31,523 bases of DNA from CAYWBI01 sp964456445 (GTDB lineage Bacteria > Calditrichota > Calditrichia > Calditrichales > J004), in the NCBI GenBank assembly GCA_964456445.1, contig CAYWBI010000022.1, positions 1 to 31,523 on the forward strand, given 5' to 3'. The position numbers and the translations under genes were made by a program. Positions 24,759-31,523 of this stretch are shown here, one piece after another. The first letter of the stretch is position 1. Every line of letters starts with the position of its first letter. The notes beneath the pieces were generated by a model. That model was not told where the DNA came from and did no database searches. It saw only the letters and a list, made by a program, of their open reading frames with translations.

Positions 24759-25367
24759 CTAACAATTATCGTATATTCTGATTATGTCCCCCGTTCTTTT
24801 TCCTTCAACGCTCTTTACATATCCATTTACCACTTTTTTCATTGGAACCGCGTTGTAGCCAGGAAAATAGGCTTCGTATTTTTTTACCGCATCTTCAACC
24901 AATCCGGGTGATACAACATTAATTCTTTGCCCCATTTTCAGCTCAGGGGCAACCGCTTTTACAAAACTATGAATGGCCCCATTGACCAGTGCCGCACTTG
25001 TTGTTAATACAACAGGATGATCTGCCAGAATACCGGTTGTAAGTGTAAAAGAACCACCGGTTTTTAAGTATTTCTGTCCAATTCTTACAAGATTTACCTG
25101 CCCCATTAATTTACTTCTTAAACCAATGTAAAAATCATCTTCACTCATTGATTCAAAAGCCGCCCACCTGGCTTCACCAGCAATGCAAATGATTGCATCA
25201 ATTTTTCCAACGGCTTCAAACATTCTCTTTATTGTCTCTATATCAGCAATATCGACAGCCACATCACCCGATTTTCTTCCGGCAATGATTACTTCATGCT
25301 TTTTTATAAAATATGCGCTTACTCTTTTACCGATTGTACCTTTTCCACCTATGATCAAAATTTTCAT
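24759..25367 (-). CDS. Short-chain dehydrogenase-fold protein without the usual Tyr/Lys
   Basis: Compact SDR-like protein of 202 residues. The Rossmann part is clear: IIGGKGTIGKRV (glycines at 7-13), VDIADIETIKRMF, and ICIAGEARWAAF where N-A-G is common. The catalytic Tyr-x-x-x-Lys is not seen: the region reads TTSAALVNGAIHSFVKAVAPEL, matching a known SDR branch with this altered active site. The C-terminal segment INVVSPGLVED, then KKVVNGYVKSVEGKRTGDIIRIY, is typical of that branch. Nucleotide binding is likely; oxidoreductase activity is not assured. AAGGAAG upstream of the ATG supports the start. Confidence 0.8.
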   Translation of the reverse strand: MKILIIGGKGTIGKRVSAYFIKKHEVIIAGRKSGDVAVDIADIETIKRMFEAVGKIDAIICIAGEARWAAFESMSEDDFYIGLRSKLMGQVNLVRIGQKYLKTGGSFTLTTGILADHPVVLTTSAALVNGAIHSFVKAVAPELKMGQRINVVSPGLVEDAVKKYEAYFPGYNAVPMKKVVNGYVKSVEGKRTGDIIRIYDNC

Positions 25368-25429
25368 CTATCTTCCTTATTTGATGTTTCAAATACTTTA
25401 AGGTGCTTTGTCATTCTACTAAAAACGGA

Positions 25430-25753
25430 TCAAAAAAGGATGATTATAAAAGCGGTCAAAACGATGAGGCCAACTATTATGAGAACACGCGCCCGACGCT
25501 TTTTTTTCCTTAACAAATAAATTCTCTTGTCAAAGAAATACATATCCGGCCCTGCCTTAATAAGGGTCCCCGAGCTGAGAATTCTTTTTAAACGCCAACG
25601 AAAATAAAAATTACCCGGCATATATTTGAAAGCAGTTTTTGCATCCAGGGCCTCTTTTTTTCTAAAGAACAAAATAATTTTTTTATCTGTAACTGAAATA
25701 GCGGAAGACAGGAGAGAGACAACTATACCAATTGCCTTTGCGGATTCAAGCAT
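25430..25753 (-). CDS. Small membrane protein of unknown function
   Basis: 107-residue protein, not recognised. An N-terminal hydrophobic stretch (AIGIVVSLLSSAISV), a basic middle (RWRLKRIL, KKKRRARV) and a C-terminal membrane helix (VLIIVGLIVLTAFIIILF). Composition suggests a small inner-membrane protein with a basic cytoplasmic part. Last in the sigma/anti-sigma gene row on the minus strand, about 60 bp after the zinc-ribbon gene; only a weak GGGATAA ribosome-binding site. It could also be an unrelated single gene. Confidence 0.45.
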   Translation of the reverse strand: MLESAKAIGIVVSLLSSAISVTDKKIILFFRKKEALDAKTAFKYMPGNFYFRWRLKRILSSGTLIKAGPDMYFFDKRIYLLRKKKRRARVLIIVGLIVLTAFIIILF

Positions 25754-25811
25754 GATTTATCCCATATTATTCAACATTGACACTAATAACGCACATTTTC
25801 AGAATTCTATA

Positions 25812-26000
25812 CTAAGGCCGCCCAGTGGCAAAACCGCCTAAAAAGAAGGCAAACCCCAAAACACGGTCGCAATGCGGGCAGGAATACATTACTTCTTTTT
25901 TAATGACCCCTTCTATATTTTTTTGAATTTCATCGCCGGCTTCTTCTTTCTTTGTTGAACCAAGTGTAACATCGTTATCGCAATAGGGACATTTTGCCAT
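25812..26000 (-). CDS. Small zinc-ribbon protein
   Basis: 62-residue protein with two C-x-x-C knuckles, CPYC (residues 4-7) and CPHC (about 41-44), the pattern of a zinc ribbon. A short hydrophobic tail (LGFAFFLGGFATG) follows the second knuckle. GGAG lies about 9 nt before the ATG. It follows the YbjQ gene on the same strand, which suggests co-expression with the sigma-factor operon. Partner unknown. Confidence 0.65.
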   Translation of the reverse strand: MAKCPYCDNDVTLGSTKKEEAGDEIQKNIEGVIKKEVMYSCPHCDRVLGFAFFLGGFATGRP

Positions 26001-26056
26001 TGTCTTTATCTCCTAAAATTTATTGGATGGATTTTAAATTTCTTTTCAGCGTTCAA

Positions 26057-26377
26057 TTAAAGGTCTTCAACAACAACAGCCGTGCCAAAGGCAAGAACTT
26101 CCGCTGCCTGCGCCATGATATAACTTGTTGAAAAATCTACATCAATAATCGCATTGGCCCCCTTTGCTTCCGCGTCTTCGATCATACGCCCAAGGGCCTG
26201 CTCGCGGGATTCGCCCATCAGCTTGGTATATTCTTCGATTTCACCACCGGTAATATTTTTTATAATCGCTGTGATATCACGGCCAATATTCCGGGCCCGG
26301 ATGGTGTTGCCCTTGACCATCCCCAATGTTTTTACAATTTTTTTACCGGCGATAAAATCTGCGGTTACAATCATCAT
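26057..26377 (-). CDS. YbjQ/UPF0145 family protein
   Basis: 106-residue member of the UPF0145 (YbjQ, sometimes called heavy-metal-binding) family, a pentameric alpha/beta fold of unknown role. Hallmarks: IVTADFIAGKKIVKTLGMVKG, RDITAIIKNITGGEIEEYTKLM, REQALGRMIEDAEAKGANAIIDVDFST and a C-terminal GTAVVVE strand. Strong AAGGAGG 8 nt before the first ATG (26377), which I choose over the second ATG at 26374. The start overlaps the end of the anti-sigma gene by 4 nt. Confidence 0.85.
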   Translation of the reverse strand: MMIVTADFIAGKKIVKTLGMVKGNTIRARNIGRDITAIIKNITGGEIEEYTKLMGESREQALGRMIEDAEAKGANAIIDVDFSTSYIMAQAAEVLAFGTAVVVEDL

Positions 26378-26856
26378 CGTTCCACCTCCTTATAAGGGTC
26401 GCGTTTATGCGTAAATATTTTTTCTCTTAATACTGAAAGGCTCAGGGCCATAATGCCGCCAAGAAGAAGCACAACGCCGGTCTTTACGATCAGCGGTATT
26501 TTCGGGTCAGGGAAAAAGGATTCGATAAAAACATAGCCCGAATAGCCGGTAAGCACCACGGCCCCGATGGTAATCAACAACCAGGACAGCCCGCGTTCGA
26601 GCCTGTTGTATGTGTTTGTCCAGTACATATCCCAAACCTCCTTCGCTGGTTTTTTTAAAACCATTTTATTGGTTATGGATTTTATCGTACGCATGGAATC
26701 CCACTCTTTTTGATGTTCCGGGCTGGCTTTTAAAAATGCATCAAATTCTTTCTGTTCATCCGGATTAAGCGCATTGTCGACCGCCATCATCAATAGAGTC
26801 TGGAAACGTTTTTCTTTTGGGCTTTCCCCGGGATTAATTTTATTGTCAGGTTTCAT
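26374..26856 (-). CDS. Putative membrane anti-sigma factor
   Basis: 160-residue inner-membrane protein encoded directly after an ECF sigma gene (ATGA overlap), the standard position of its anti-sigma factor. The cytoplasmic N-terminus (about residues 15-60) contains QTLLMMAVDNALNPDEQKEFDAFL, resembling the first helices of anti-sigma domains, but no His-x-x-x-Cys-x-x-Cys zinc motif. Two membrane helices follow (about 89-112 and 121-143), then a basic tail. It would hold the sigma factor inactive at the membrane until a signal arrives; the signal cannot be read from sequence. Confidence 0.7.
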   Translation of the reverse strand: MKPDNKINPGESPKEKRFQTLLMMAVDNALNPDEQKEFDAFLKASPEHQKEWDSMRTIKSITNKMVLKKPAKEVWDMYWTNTYNRLERGLSWLLITIGAVVLTGYSGYVFIESFFPDPKIPLIVKTGVVLLLGGIMALSLSVLREKIFTHKRDPYKEVER

Positions 26857-27431
26857 ACAACCCCCATTTTTTGCAGACGTTTTTTTAAAGCTTGCCGGGC
26901 GGTGTATAAGCGGGACATAACCGTACCTTGCGGACAGCCGAGCAATTGGGCGATTTCCTCATAGGACTGCCCCTGGATTTCACGCAGTAATAAAATTTCC
27001 CGTTCGTTTTCTTTTAGTTTATTCATTGCAATCCAAACTTGTTCTTTACGCTCGTCATCTTCCATTTCTTGTTGCCTGGAAATATTATCGTCCTTTACGT
27101 CATGAATATTTTCACCGATGACACTAAAATTGACACTATGTTTGTTTTTACGCAGTTCACCAAGACAGGCATTTTTTAAAATACGATAATACCAGGGGAA
27201 AAACCGGCGTTGTTCATCAAAGGAATCAAAAGCATAATAGGCTTTTACAAAGGCCTCCTGTGAAAGATCCACGGCCTTTTCATGATTATGAACAATGGAC
27301 AATGCTATATAATATGCTTTCTGCATATAAGCCTTTACCAGCTTTCCAAAAGCCTGTTTATCGCCCTGTTTGGCCTGATGCACCCATTGCATTTCCAACT
27401 GTGTGTCAGCTGTAAGAGAACCTGTGTTCAC
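26853..27431 (-). CDS. ECF-type RNA polymerase sigma factor
   Basis: 192-residue extracytoplasmic-function sigma factor, directing RNA polymerase to a stress or envelope regulon. Region 2: FGKLVKAYMQKAYYIALSIV, then KAVDLSQEAFVKAYYAF and FFPWYYRILKNACLGELRKNK; region 4: LKENEREILLLREIQGQSYE, then EIAQLLGCPQGTVMSRLYTARQALKK, with the helix-turn-helix. The start codon is GTG (27431) with AGGA upstream; the next Met (27392) would cut into region 2. The gene heads an operon with an anti-sigma gene (4-nt overlap) and UPF0145 and zinc-ribbon genes. Auto-regulation is likely by family precedent, but no matching promoter was recognised in 27432-27630. Confidence 0.9.
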   Translation of the reverse strand: MNTGSLTADTQLEMQWVHQAKQGDKQAFGKLVKAYMQKAYYIALSIVHNHEKAVDLSQEAFVKAYYAFDSFDEQRRFFPWYYRILKNACLGELRKNKHSVNFSVIGENIHDVKDDNISRQQEMEDDERKEQVWIAMNKLKENEREILLLREIQGQSYEEIAQLLGCPQGTVMSRLYTARQALKKRLQKMGVV

Positions 27432-27630
27432 TCTGTTATCCTGTTGTTTGCGAAGTTATATATAGTATATCCGCGCCCCGTACCAAACGGCATTTGATCT
27501 TGTTTGACTTCCTGTCATGGTTATAAATATACAATCCGATGGCATTTATTCAGATTTATTTTTCATCCGGTTTTTTGTACTCTATTATCGCCTGGTTGCA
27601 ATACTGATTTTATAAAACAACGTATGCCAA

Positions 27631-28482
27631 TTACAACAATGCATGTAGCAATGACAGCACCTGGCGATAATAGCCCCGGCCAAAAATATTAAGATGATTT
27701 AGAATATGATATAATTTGTACAGGTTTTTTCGTTGGCCATATCCAGCCTTTAACGGATATGCATCTTCGTAAGCCGCATAAAAGGACGGTGGAAATCCGC
27801 CAAACAATTCGGTCATGGCCAGATCGGCCTCACGGTGACCATAATATACCGCCGGGTCGATCAACCAGGCCTGTCCATCTTTCCCCACAATAAAATTTCC
27901 ATTCCATAAATCGCCATGCAACAACGTTGGAGTTTCTTCGCTTCCAGCTAAAAGGGCCGGGAATTTCTTTTCAAGTTTGATAAACAGATCGCATAAAGTA
28001 CCCTCGGTAAAACCGTTGCCTTCAGCCAGGCGATATTGATACAGCAATCGTTTCTCCCAAAAAAATTCAGACCAGCTACCCCGCTGGTTTGGACTGTCAG
28101 GGATATTTTTTTGCTGGCTGACGCCGATAAAATTATCCTCATAAAAACCAAAGAAGTCAGAGGTTTGCCTGTGTAAGGCAGCAAAACCCATTCCAAATCG
28201 TTCAAAAAAACCATCATAAACCGCACCAGCCTCAATGTACTCAGTAAGAAGAAATCCGGGACCCTGCAACAACACTTGAGGCACAGGCAACGGTGTTGTT
28301 TTTGCTAACTCCCCCAATCCGTTCGCCTCGCATTCCAGGCGTTTTGGGTCGGATGATTTTTTTAGTATCAAACGTCGCCCACTTCGTAAAGTGACCAATT
28401 CAACTTCGCCGCTGGCTGCCCGGCTTAAAGTTTCTTTTGTATCAATGGGCCCATCCGCCCAGCTTTCAATAGAAAAAATCAT
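27631..28482 (-). CDS. Fructosamine kinase family protein
   Basis: Kinase-like protein of 283 residues of the fructosamine-3-kinase/ketosamine-3-kinase family, which phosphorylates sugar-amine adducts on proteins or small molecules so that they fall apart. Features: GEVELVTLRSGRRLILKKS (nucleotide-binding Lys region), LLTEYIEAG hinge, LLHGDLWNGNFIV (catalytic Asp loop), AWLIDPAVYYGHREADLAMT (metal-binding Asp) and ELFGGFPPSFYAAYEDAYPL, which is diagnostic for the family. Near-usual length. Weak ribosome-binding site. A single gene between the ECF sigma operon and the PP2C gene, all on the minus strand. In bacteria it is considered a deglycation or house-cleaning enzyme. Confidence 0.9.
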   Translation of the reverse strand: MIFSIESWADGPIDTKETLSRAASGEVELVTLRSGRRLILKKSSDPKRLECEANGLGELAKTTPLPVPQVLLQGPGFLLTEYIEAGAVYDGFFERFGMGFAALHRQTSDFFGFYEDNFIGVSQQKNIPDSPNQRGSWSEFFWEKRLLYQYRLAEGNGFTEGTLCDLFIKLEKKFPALLAGSEETPTLLHGDLWNGNFIVGKDGQAWLIDPAVYYGHREADLAMTELFGGFPPSFYAAYEDAYPLKAGYGQRKNLYKLYHILNHLNIFGRGYYRQVLSLLHALL

Positions 28483-28684
28483 GGGGAAATATAAAAGCTA
28501 ATTGTTCCCGGGTAAAGTGGTTTTATATGTTTACCAACACGGAGAATAAAATAAATGGGTTTTTCATTTGCAAAATCTTTAAAATCCAGCGGGTGTTCAA
28601 AACTGTTTTTGACGGGAGAAATATTTTCCAACCGGGAGGTCATTTCCATGTAGATGTCTGTTTAGATGTATTGCCGGAAGTTGT

Positions 28685-29632
28685 TCAAGGTTTAAGTTTT
28701 TTGTTTCCAAGAAAGGTTATCCCAAGCAGGGAAATATCATCTTCAAAGGTTGTACGATGCGTAAAACGGGCAACCTCGCTGATGCTTGCATCGAGTGTTT
28801 TATCTAAAGTGCTCATCAAATTATTTTTAAAAACCAGGCTCAGACGATCTTGTCCAAACCATTCTTCTTGTTTGTTCGTCGCTTCGATCAGACCATCAGA
28901 AAACATAAAAATTCTGTCACCTGCATTTAATTTGGTGCGAACAATCGGATCTTTGCGTGAAAAATTCCAACCTAAGGGCAGCCCGCCCTCCTGAGGTATT
29001 TCCATATGTCCGTTGACCCGCAGGATTATGGGGGGATGATGACCGGCCCTGGAAAACTGCAACTCCCCTGTTTGAATGTTGATGATCATATACATCATGG
29101 TAAAATAAAACCCATAGCGCTCAAAAAAATTCTCTTTATCCAACAATGCAAAAACTTCAGCCGGTGTATTGATATGATAATAAGGGGCTTTGCGCAGTGT
29201 TGTCTTTAAAAAATTATTGTGGGTTATATTGGCATTAAGCATTTGCGAGAGGCTTACGCTAAAAAGCGCCGCAGCCACACCATGACCGGAAATATCCAAT
29301 TGATAGGCGCCGATACGATTTTCATCCAAACGAAAAATATTATAGGTATCACCGGAGACATAGGCCGATGGGAAAAAGCGGGCGCTGAATTCTATTTCAT
29401 CAACATGATCAATCTTTGTGGGTAACAGGTTCATCTGTGCTTCACGGGCACTTGACAAATCATGATCGACAGCTTGCAATTTCGCTTCCAAGGCAAAATT
29501 GCGCTCTTCAAGCTGCACCTGACGAAAGATCAGCTTATCCAACAAGGGTCCAAGGCCATACTTCTCCAATACTTTCCGCTCATAATCACTAATAAGCATG
29601 TCCTTTATCCATACGGAAGGGTCCGTATTCAT
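28685..29632 (-). CDS. SpoIIE/RsbU-type PP2C serine phosphatase
   Basis: 315-residue metal-dependent serine/threonine phosphatase of the type that controls anti-sigma antagonists in partner-switching pathways. Residues 1-60 form a helical, probably coiled-coil N-terminus (LIFRQVQLEERNFALEAKL) without a receiver, PAS or membrane segment. The phosphatase domain begins AREAQMNLLPTKI, then FPSAYVSGDTYNIF (Asp95), YQLDISGHGVAAAL (Asp113), SRAGHHPPII, GLPLGW, MFSDGLIEATN and FEDDISLLGI, so the metal-binding Asp residues are present. AGGAATTTT before the ATG is the ribosome-binding site. No STAS or HPK-like anti-sigma gene is adjacent; the substrate may be encoded elsewhere. Divergent from the crotonase gene. 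Confidence 0.9.
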   Translation of the reverse strand: MNTDPSVWIKDMLISDYERKVLEKYGLGPLLDKLIFRQVQLEERNFALEAKLQAVDHDLSSAREAQMNLLPTKIDHVDEIEFSARFFPSAYVSGDTYNIFRLDENRIGAYQLDISGHGVAAALFSVSLSQMLNANITHNNFLKTTLRKAPYYHINTPAEVFALLDKENFFERYGFYFTMMYMIINIQTGELQFSRAGHHPPIILRVNGHMEIPQEGGLPLGWNFSRKDPIVRTKLNAGDRIFMFSDGLIEATNKQEEWFGQDRLSLVFKNNLMSTLDKTLDASISEVARFTHRTTFEDDISLLGITFLGNKKLKP

Positions 29633-29817
29633 AAAATTCCTGATTTATATTTGGATTGGATGTTTATAAAAGTGATCGTCGTATATCCTTCGGTCTTTAC
29701 TACTTATTTCCTGATGAGCCAAAATTGTTGTAAATTGTTTCCATTGTCAAGAGATGATTGTTCATCAAATCTCATTTAAAATTTTCGTAAATGGGTTTAA
29801 AATAAAACGAGGAAATT

Positions 29818-30579
29818 TTGATCCAGGTAAAATATACATCTGATTATGCAGAACTTATTTTAAACTATCCCAATAAATTAAACGCTATGGGCAGTCAATT
29901 TTTAAGACAACTAAACTCCATGCTTAATGATATACGCCATCATGAAAAGGCACGTCTGCTGGTTATCAAGAGCGCTGTTCCGGGGGTATTTTGTTCCGGA
30001 GTGGATTTGAAGGAGTTGCATGGCTTTCCGTCGGTTGAAGAAGCCCGGAATTTTGCGATTTTATTTGATAACACCTTAATTGGCTTGTTAAAATTTCCAA
30101 AACCTGTAGTTGCCGTTCTGGATGGTTTGGCCTTTGGTGGTGGATTTGCCTTGGCTTCTGCAGCCGATTTGCGTATTATAACCGATAACGGAAAAATTGC
30201 CTTTCCCGCGGGGCAGCTTGGCGCTATTTTACCGCCCAGCGCGACCCTGATGCTGCAAGCCTTAATTGGCCAGGGGCACAGTAGGGATTTATTGTTGACC
30301 GGCAGGAAAGTACTGGCGGATGAAGCCTTACGGATTGGTTTGGTAAACCGTTTTAGCAAAGTTGAACAATTAAAAAACATTCTATACCAAACCATCAGGC
30401 AAATACTGCTTAGCGGTGATTTGGCCCTGGAACTGACCAGGCGTACAGTCAATCAACCACTTTTAGCCGATATTGAAAAATATAATCACACATCTGCGGA
30501 AAACTTTGCCTTTCTTTCGGCAACGAACGAATGGAAAAAACGGATGGCAGGTTTTGTAAAACAACGTACTAAAACATGA
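29818..30579 (+). CDS. Crotonase (enoyl-CoA hydratase/isomerase) superfamily protein without the catalytic Glu pair
   Basis: 253-residue crotonase-fold protein. It uses a TTG start with GAGGAAA 4 nt upstream; the next Met is within the core. Features: NYPNKLNAMGSQFLRQL, FCSGVDLKEL (CoA and oxyanion-hole strand), VLDGLAFGGGFALASAADLR (second oxyanion strand), and a C-terminal helical region. In enoyl-CoA hydratase the first catalytic Glu follows G-G-G-C; here that position is Ala111, and the segment with the second Glu (F-G-x-P-E) reads AFPAGQLGAILPP. Both are missing, so simple hydratase activity is unlikely; isomerase, thioesterase-like or other crotonase chemistry is possible. The stop overlaps the next gene (ATGA). 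Confidence 0.85.
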   Translation: MIQVKYTSDYAELILNYPNKLNAMGSQFLRQLNSMLNDIRHHEKARLLVIKSAVPGVFCSGVDLKELHGFPSVEEARNFAILFDNTLIGLLKFPKPVVAVLDGLAFGGGFALASAADLRIITDNGKIAFPAGQLGAILPPSATLMLQALIGQGHSRDLLLTGRKVLADEALRIGLVNRFSKVEQLKNILYQTIRQILLSGDLALELTRRTVNQPLLADIEKYNHTSAENFAFLSATNEWKKRMAGFVKQRTKT

Positions 30580-31202
30580 TGAGTACTCCGAAGAACTGGG
30601 ATTTAAAAACGTTGCTTGATGTTTGCAAAAACAAACATAGTAGCTCTTATGAAATCGGTTGGCGTGAATTTATCTCCCGTTACAAACAACCGCTGTATGG
30701 CCATGTGCTCTATAGCTGCCGCGCATGGCGAGTAGCCCGCTTAAACCGTCAGTTCCCGGCAACTGTTGATGATATTATGGCCGAAGTCTTTCAGTTATTA
30801 ATGCAGTCTATCGGTGGGTTTAGGGCGGTAGATAAGCCCCGGATGTTCCATTCCTGGCTGACTGTTATCGCTTACCGCGCCACAGGCAGATATATGCAAC
30901 GCTTTTATATGCAGGAAATGATCGATGGTGATATAAATGAACTGCCGGAGATAAAAAGCCAATTAAACCCACTTTACCGTCAAACTTTATATGAATATGT
31001 CATTGACCTCCTTCGATCGGCCAATAGCAGTTTAAAGGGAAACAGAGAACGGGACATCCATCTGTTTATGTTGTCGGTCTGGTCGGATTTTTCCTTAAAA
31101 ATGTTGCAACGCCACCCCGCGTTCCCGGAGCTGGACAGCCCTTATGCGGCGAAAAGCGCTATCAAGAGAATACGACAGGAACTACGAAAAATAAAACTGT
31201 AA
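30576..31202 (+). CDS. Divergent sigma-70-like (ECF-type) protein
   Basis: 208-residue protein resembling an ECF sigma factor. The region-2-like part is EFISRYKQPLYGHVLYSCRA, then ATVDDIMAEVFQLLMQSIGGF and FHSWLTVIAYRATGRYMQRF. The C-terminal part, RERDIHLFMLSVWSDFSLKM then YAAKSAIKRIRQELRKI, has the size and helical pattern of region 4, although the loop between helices is unusual. It begins with ATGATG inside the crotonase stop, so the two are translated together, an odd pairing. No anti-sigma gene is visible; a broken small ORF follows 60 bp downstream. It could alternatively be a sigma-like regulator that no longer binds polymerase. Confidence 0.65.
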   Translation: MMSTPKNWDLKTLLDVCKNKHSSSYEIGWREFISRYKQPLYGHVLYSCRAWRVARLNRQFPATVDDIMAEVFQLLMQSIGGFRAVDKPRMFHSWLTVIAYRATGRYMQRFYMQEMIDGDINELPEIKSQLNPLYRQTLYEYVIDLLRSANSSLKGNRERDIHLFMLSVWSDFSLKMLQRHPAFPELDSPYAAKSAIKRIRQELRKIKL

Positions 31203-31523
31203 CACATTTGCCTCTTTATGCCCGGTTTTTAGCTCTATACATATAAAACCCGGAAAATGAATTATGACCATAATTATAAACAATAACACATCATCAACCC
31301 TCTCGCTGGGTCAGGCCCTGGCCTATCTTAGGGCATAAAAAACATTGGGACGTTCCTTCGAGAAAATTTCGGATGAAGACAAATCTTTCTTAAAGGCCTT
31401 ACGCAACAAGCGGAAAACAACAAACGACCCAAAACATTTTACACAGTTGCTGGAACAGGTCTATGCGTCTGTTATGTAAAAAGTCAATAGGATTTCCAAC
31501 TATTTTTCCAAACAGGACATACG
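31203..31523. other. Downstream stretch of about 320 bp at the window edge
   Basis: Holds the interrupted small ORF at 31264-31479 (listed separately) and nothing else I can support. A stretch of CCCGG near 31218 and AACCCGG near 31247 could form a weak hairpin after the sigma-like gene but has no proper T-run. Confidence 0.4.
31264..31479 (+). pseudogene. Small ORF split by an in-frame TAA
   Basis: From ATG 31264 the frame reads MTIIINNNTSSTLSLGQALA then YLRA and a TAA at 31336-31338. Without a shift, the same frame then continues KTLGRSFEKISDEDKSFLKA, LRNKRKTTNDPKHFTQLLEQ, VYASVM to a TAA at 31477-31479. The second half has clear protein-like composition (helical, charged). Together they would make a 71-codon frame including the internal stop. 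This fits a nonsense mutation, a sequencing error, or a second small gene starting at TTG 31345. No family recognised. Confidence 0.3.

Noticed and set aside
28527..28994. 155-residue plus-strand frame
   Set aside because: Mostly antisense to the SpoIIE/PP2C phosphatase gene, whose motifs are clear on the minus strand.

Overview
The window looks like part of a chromosome from a Gram-negative member of the FCB group. Two lipoproteins resemble families common there (a TPR lipoprotein followed by a DUF4292/LolB-like lipoprotein), and there is a class A PBP and a dTDP-sugar/glycosyltransferase cluster. Several genes carry strong Shine-Dalgarno sites (e.g. before 20882 and 26377), which is unusual for Bacteroidota proper and fits a deeper lineage such as Calditrichota or KSB1-like bacteria better. 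This placement is inference. No rRNA, tRNA, CRISPR array, transposase or prophage was seen.

Layout. (1) 1-1448, minus: 5' part of a class A penicillin-binding protein. (2) 1659-9084, plus: envelope and glycan genes, namely TPR lipoprotein, DUF4292-like lipoprotein, two family-2 glycosyltransferases, rfbB, rfbA and a small lipoprotein. (3) 9085-10544: a gene-poor stretch with a degraded-looking toxin-antitoxin island (RelB/DinJ-type antitoxin with an apparent 1-nt frameshift, a short antitoxin-like ORF, and a PIN/VapC toxin). (4) 18648-10674, minus: a compact seven-gene catabolic-looking operon of acyl-CoA ligase, SnoaL-like protein, alpha/beta hydrolase, GH78 alpha-L-rhamnosidase, ornithine cyclodeaminase/mu-crystallin, M19 dipeptidase and RidA. 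(5) 19105-22339, plus: a type II NADH dehydrogenase carrying an N-terminal membrane domain, overlapping by 8 nt a membrane protein built of three more copies of the same domain. (6) 22340-23229: a tandem array of about 340-bp repeats made of hairpins, between convergent genes. (7) 25367-23230, minus: an SDR and a secreted alpha/beta hydrolase. (8) 27431-25430, minus: ECF sigma, anti-sigma, YbjQ/UPF0145, zinc-ribbon and membrane protein. (9) 28482-27631 and 29632-28685, minus: a fructosamine-kinase-like protein and a SpoIIE/PP2C phosphatase. (10) 29818-31202, plus: a crotonase-fold protein coupled by ATGA to a divergent sigma-70-like protein, followed by a small ORF broken by a stop codon.

Most notable is the NDH-2/membrane-repeat pair. 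A domain of about 125 residues, with a W-x-x-G-x-L-x-x-M/V-P signature, occurs once fused to NDH-2 and three times in the next gene. Two of the four copies share a pair of histidines exactly 70 residues apart. I do not recognise this domain; it could be a membrane partner that receives or uses electrons from NDH-2. Several enzymes here lack the expected catalytic residues (M19 dipeptidase, alpha/beta hydrolase 15652-16482, crotonase, SDR), so their family names should not be read as activities.
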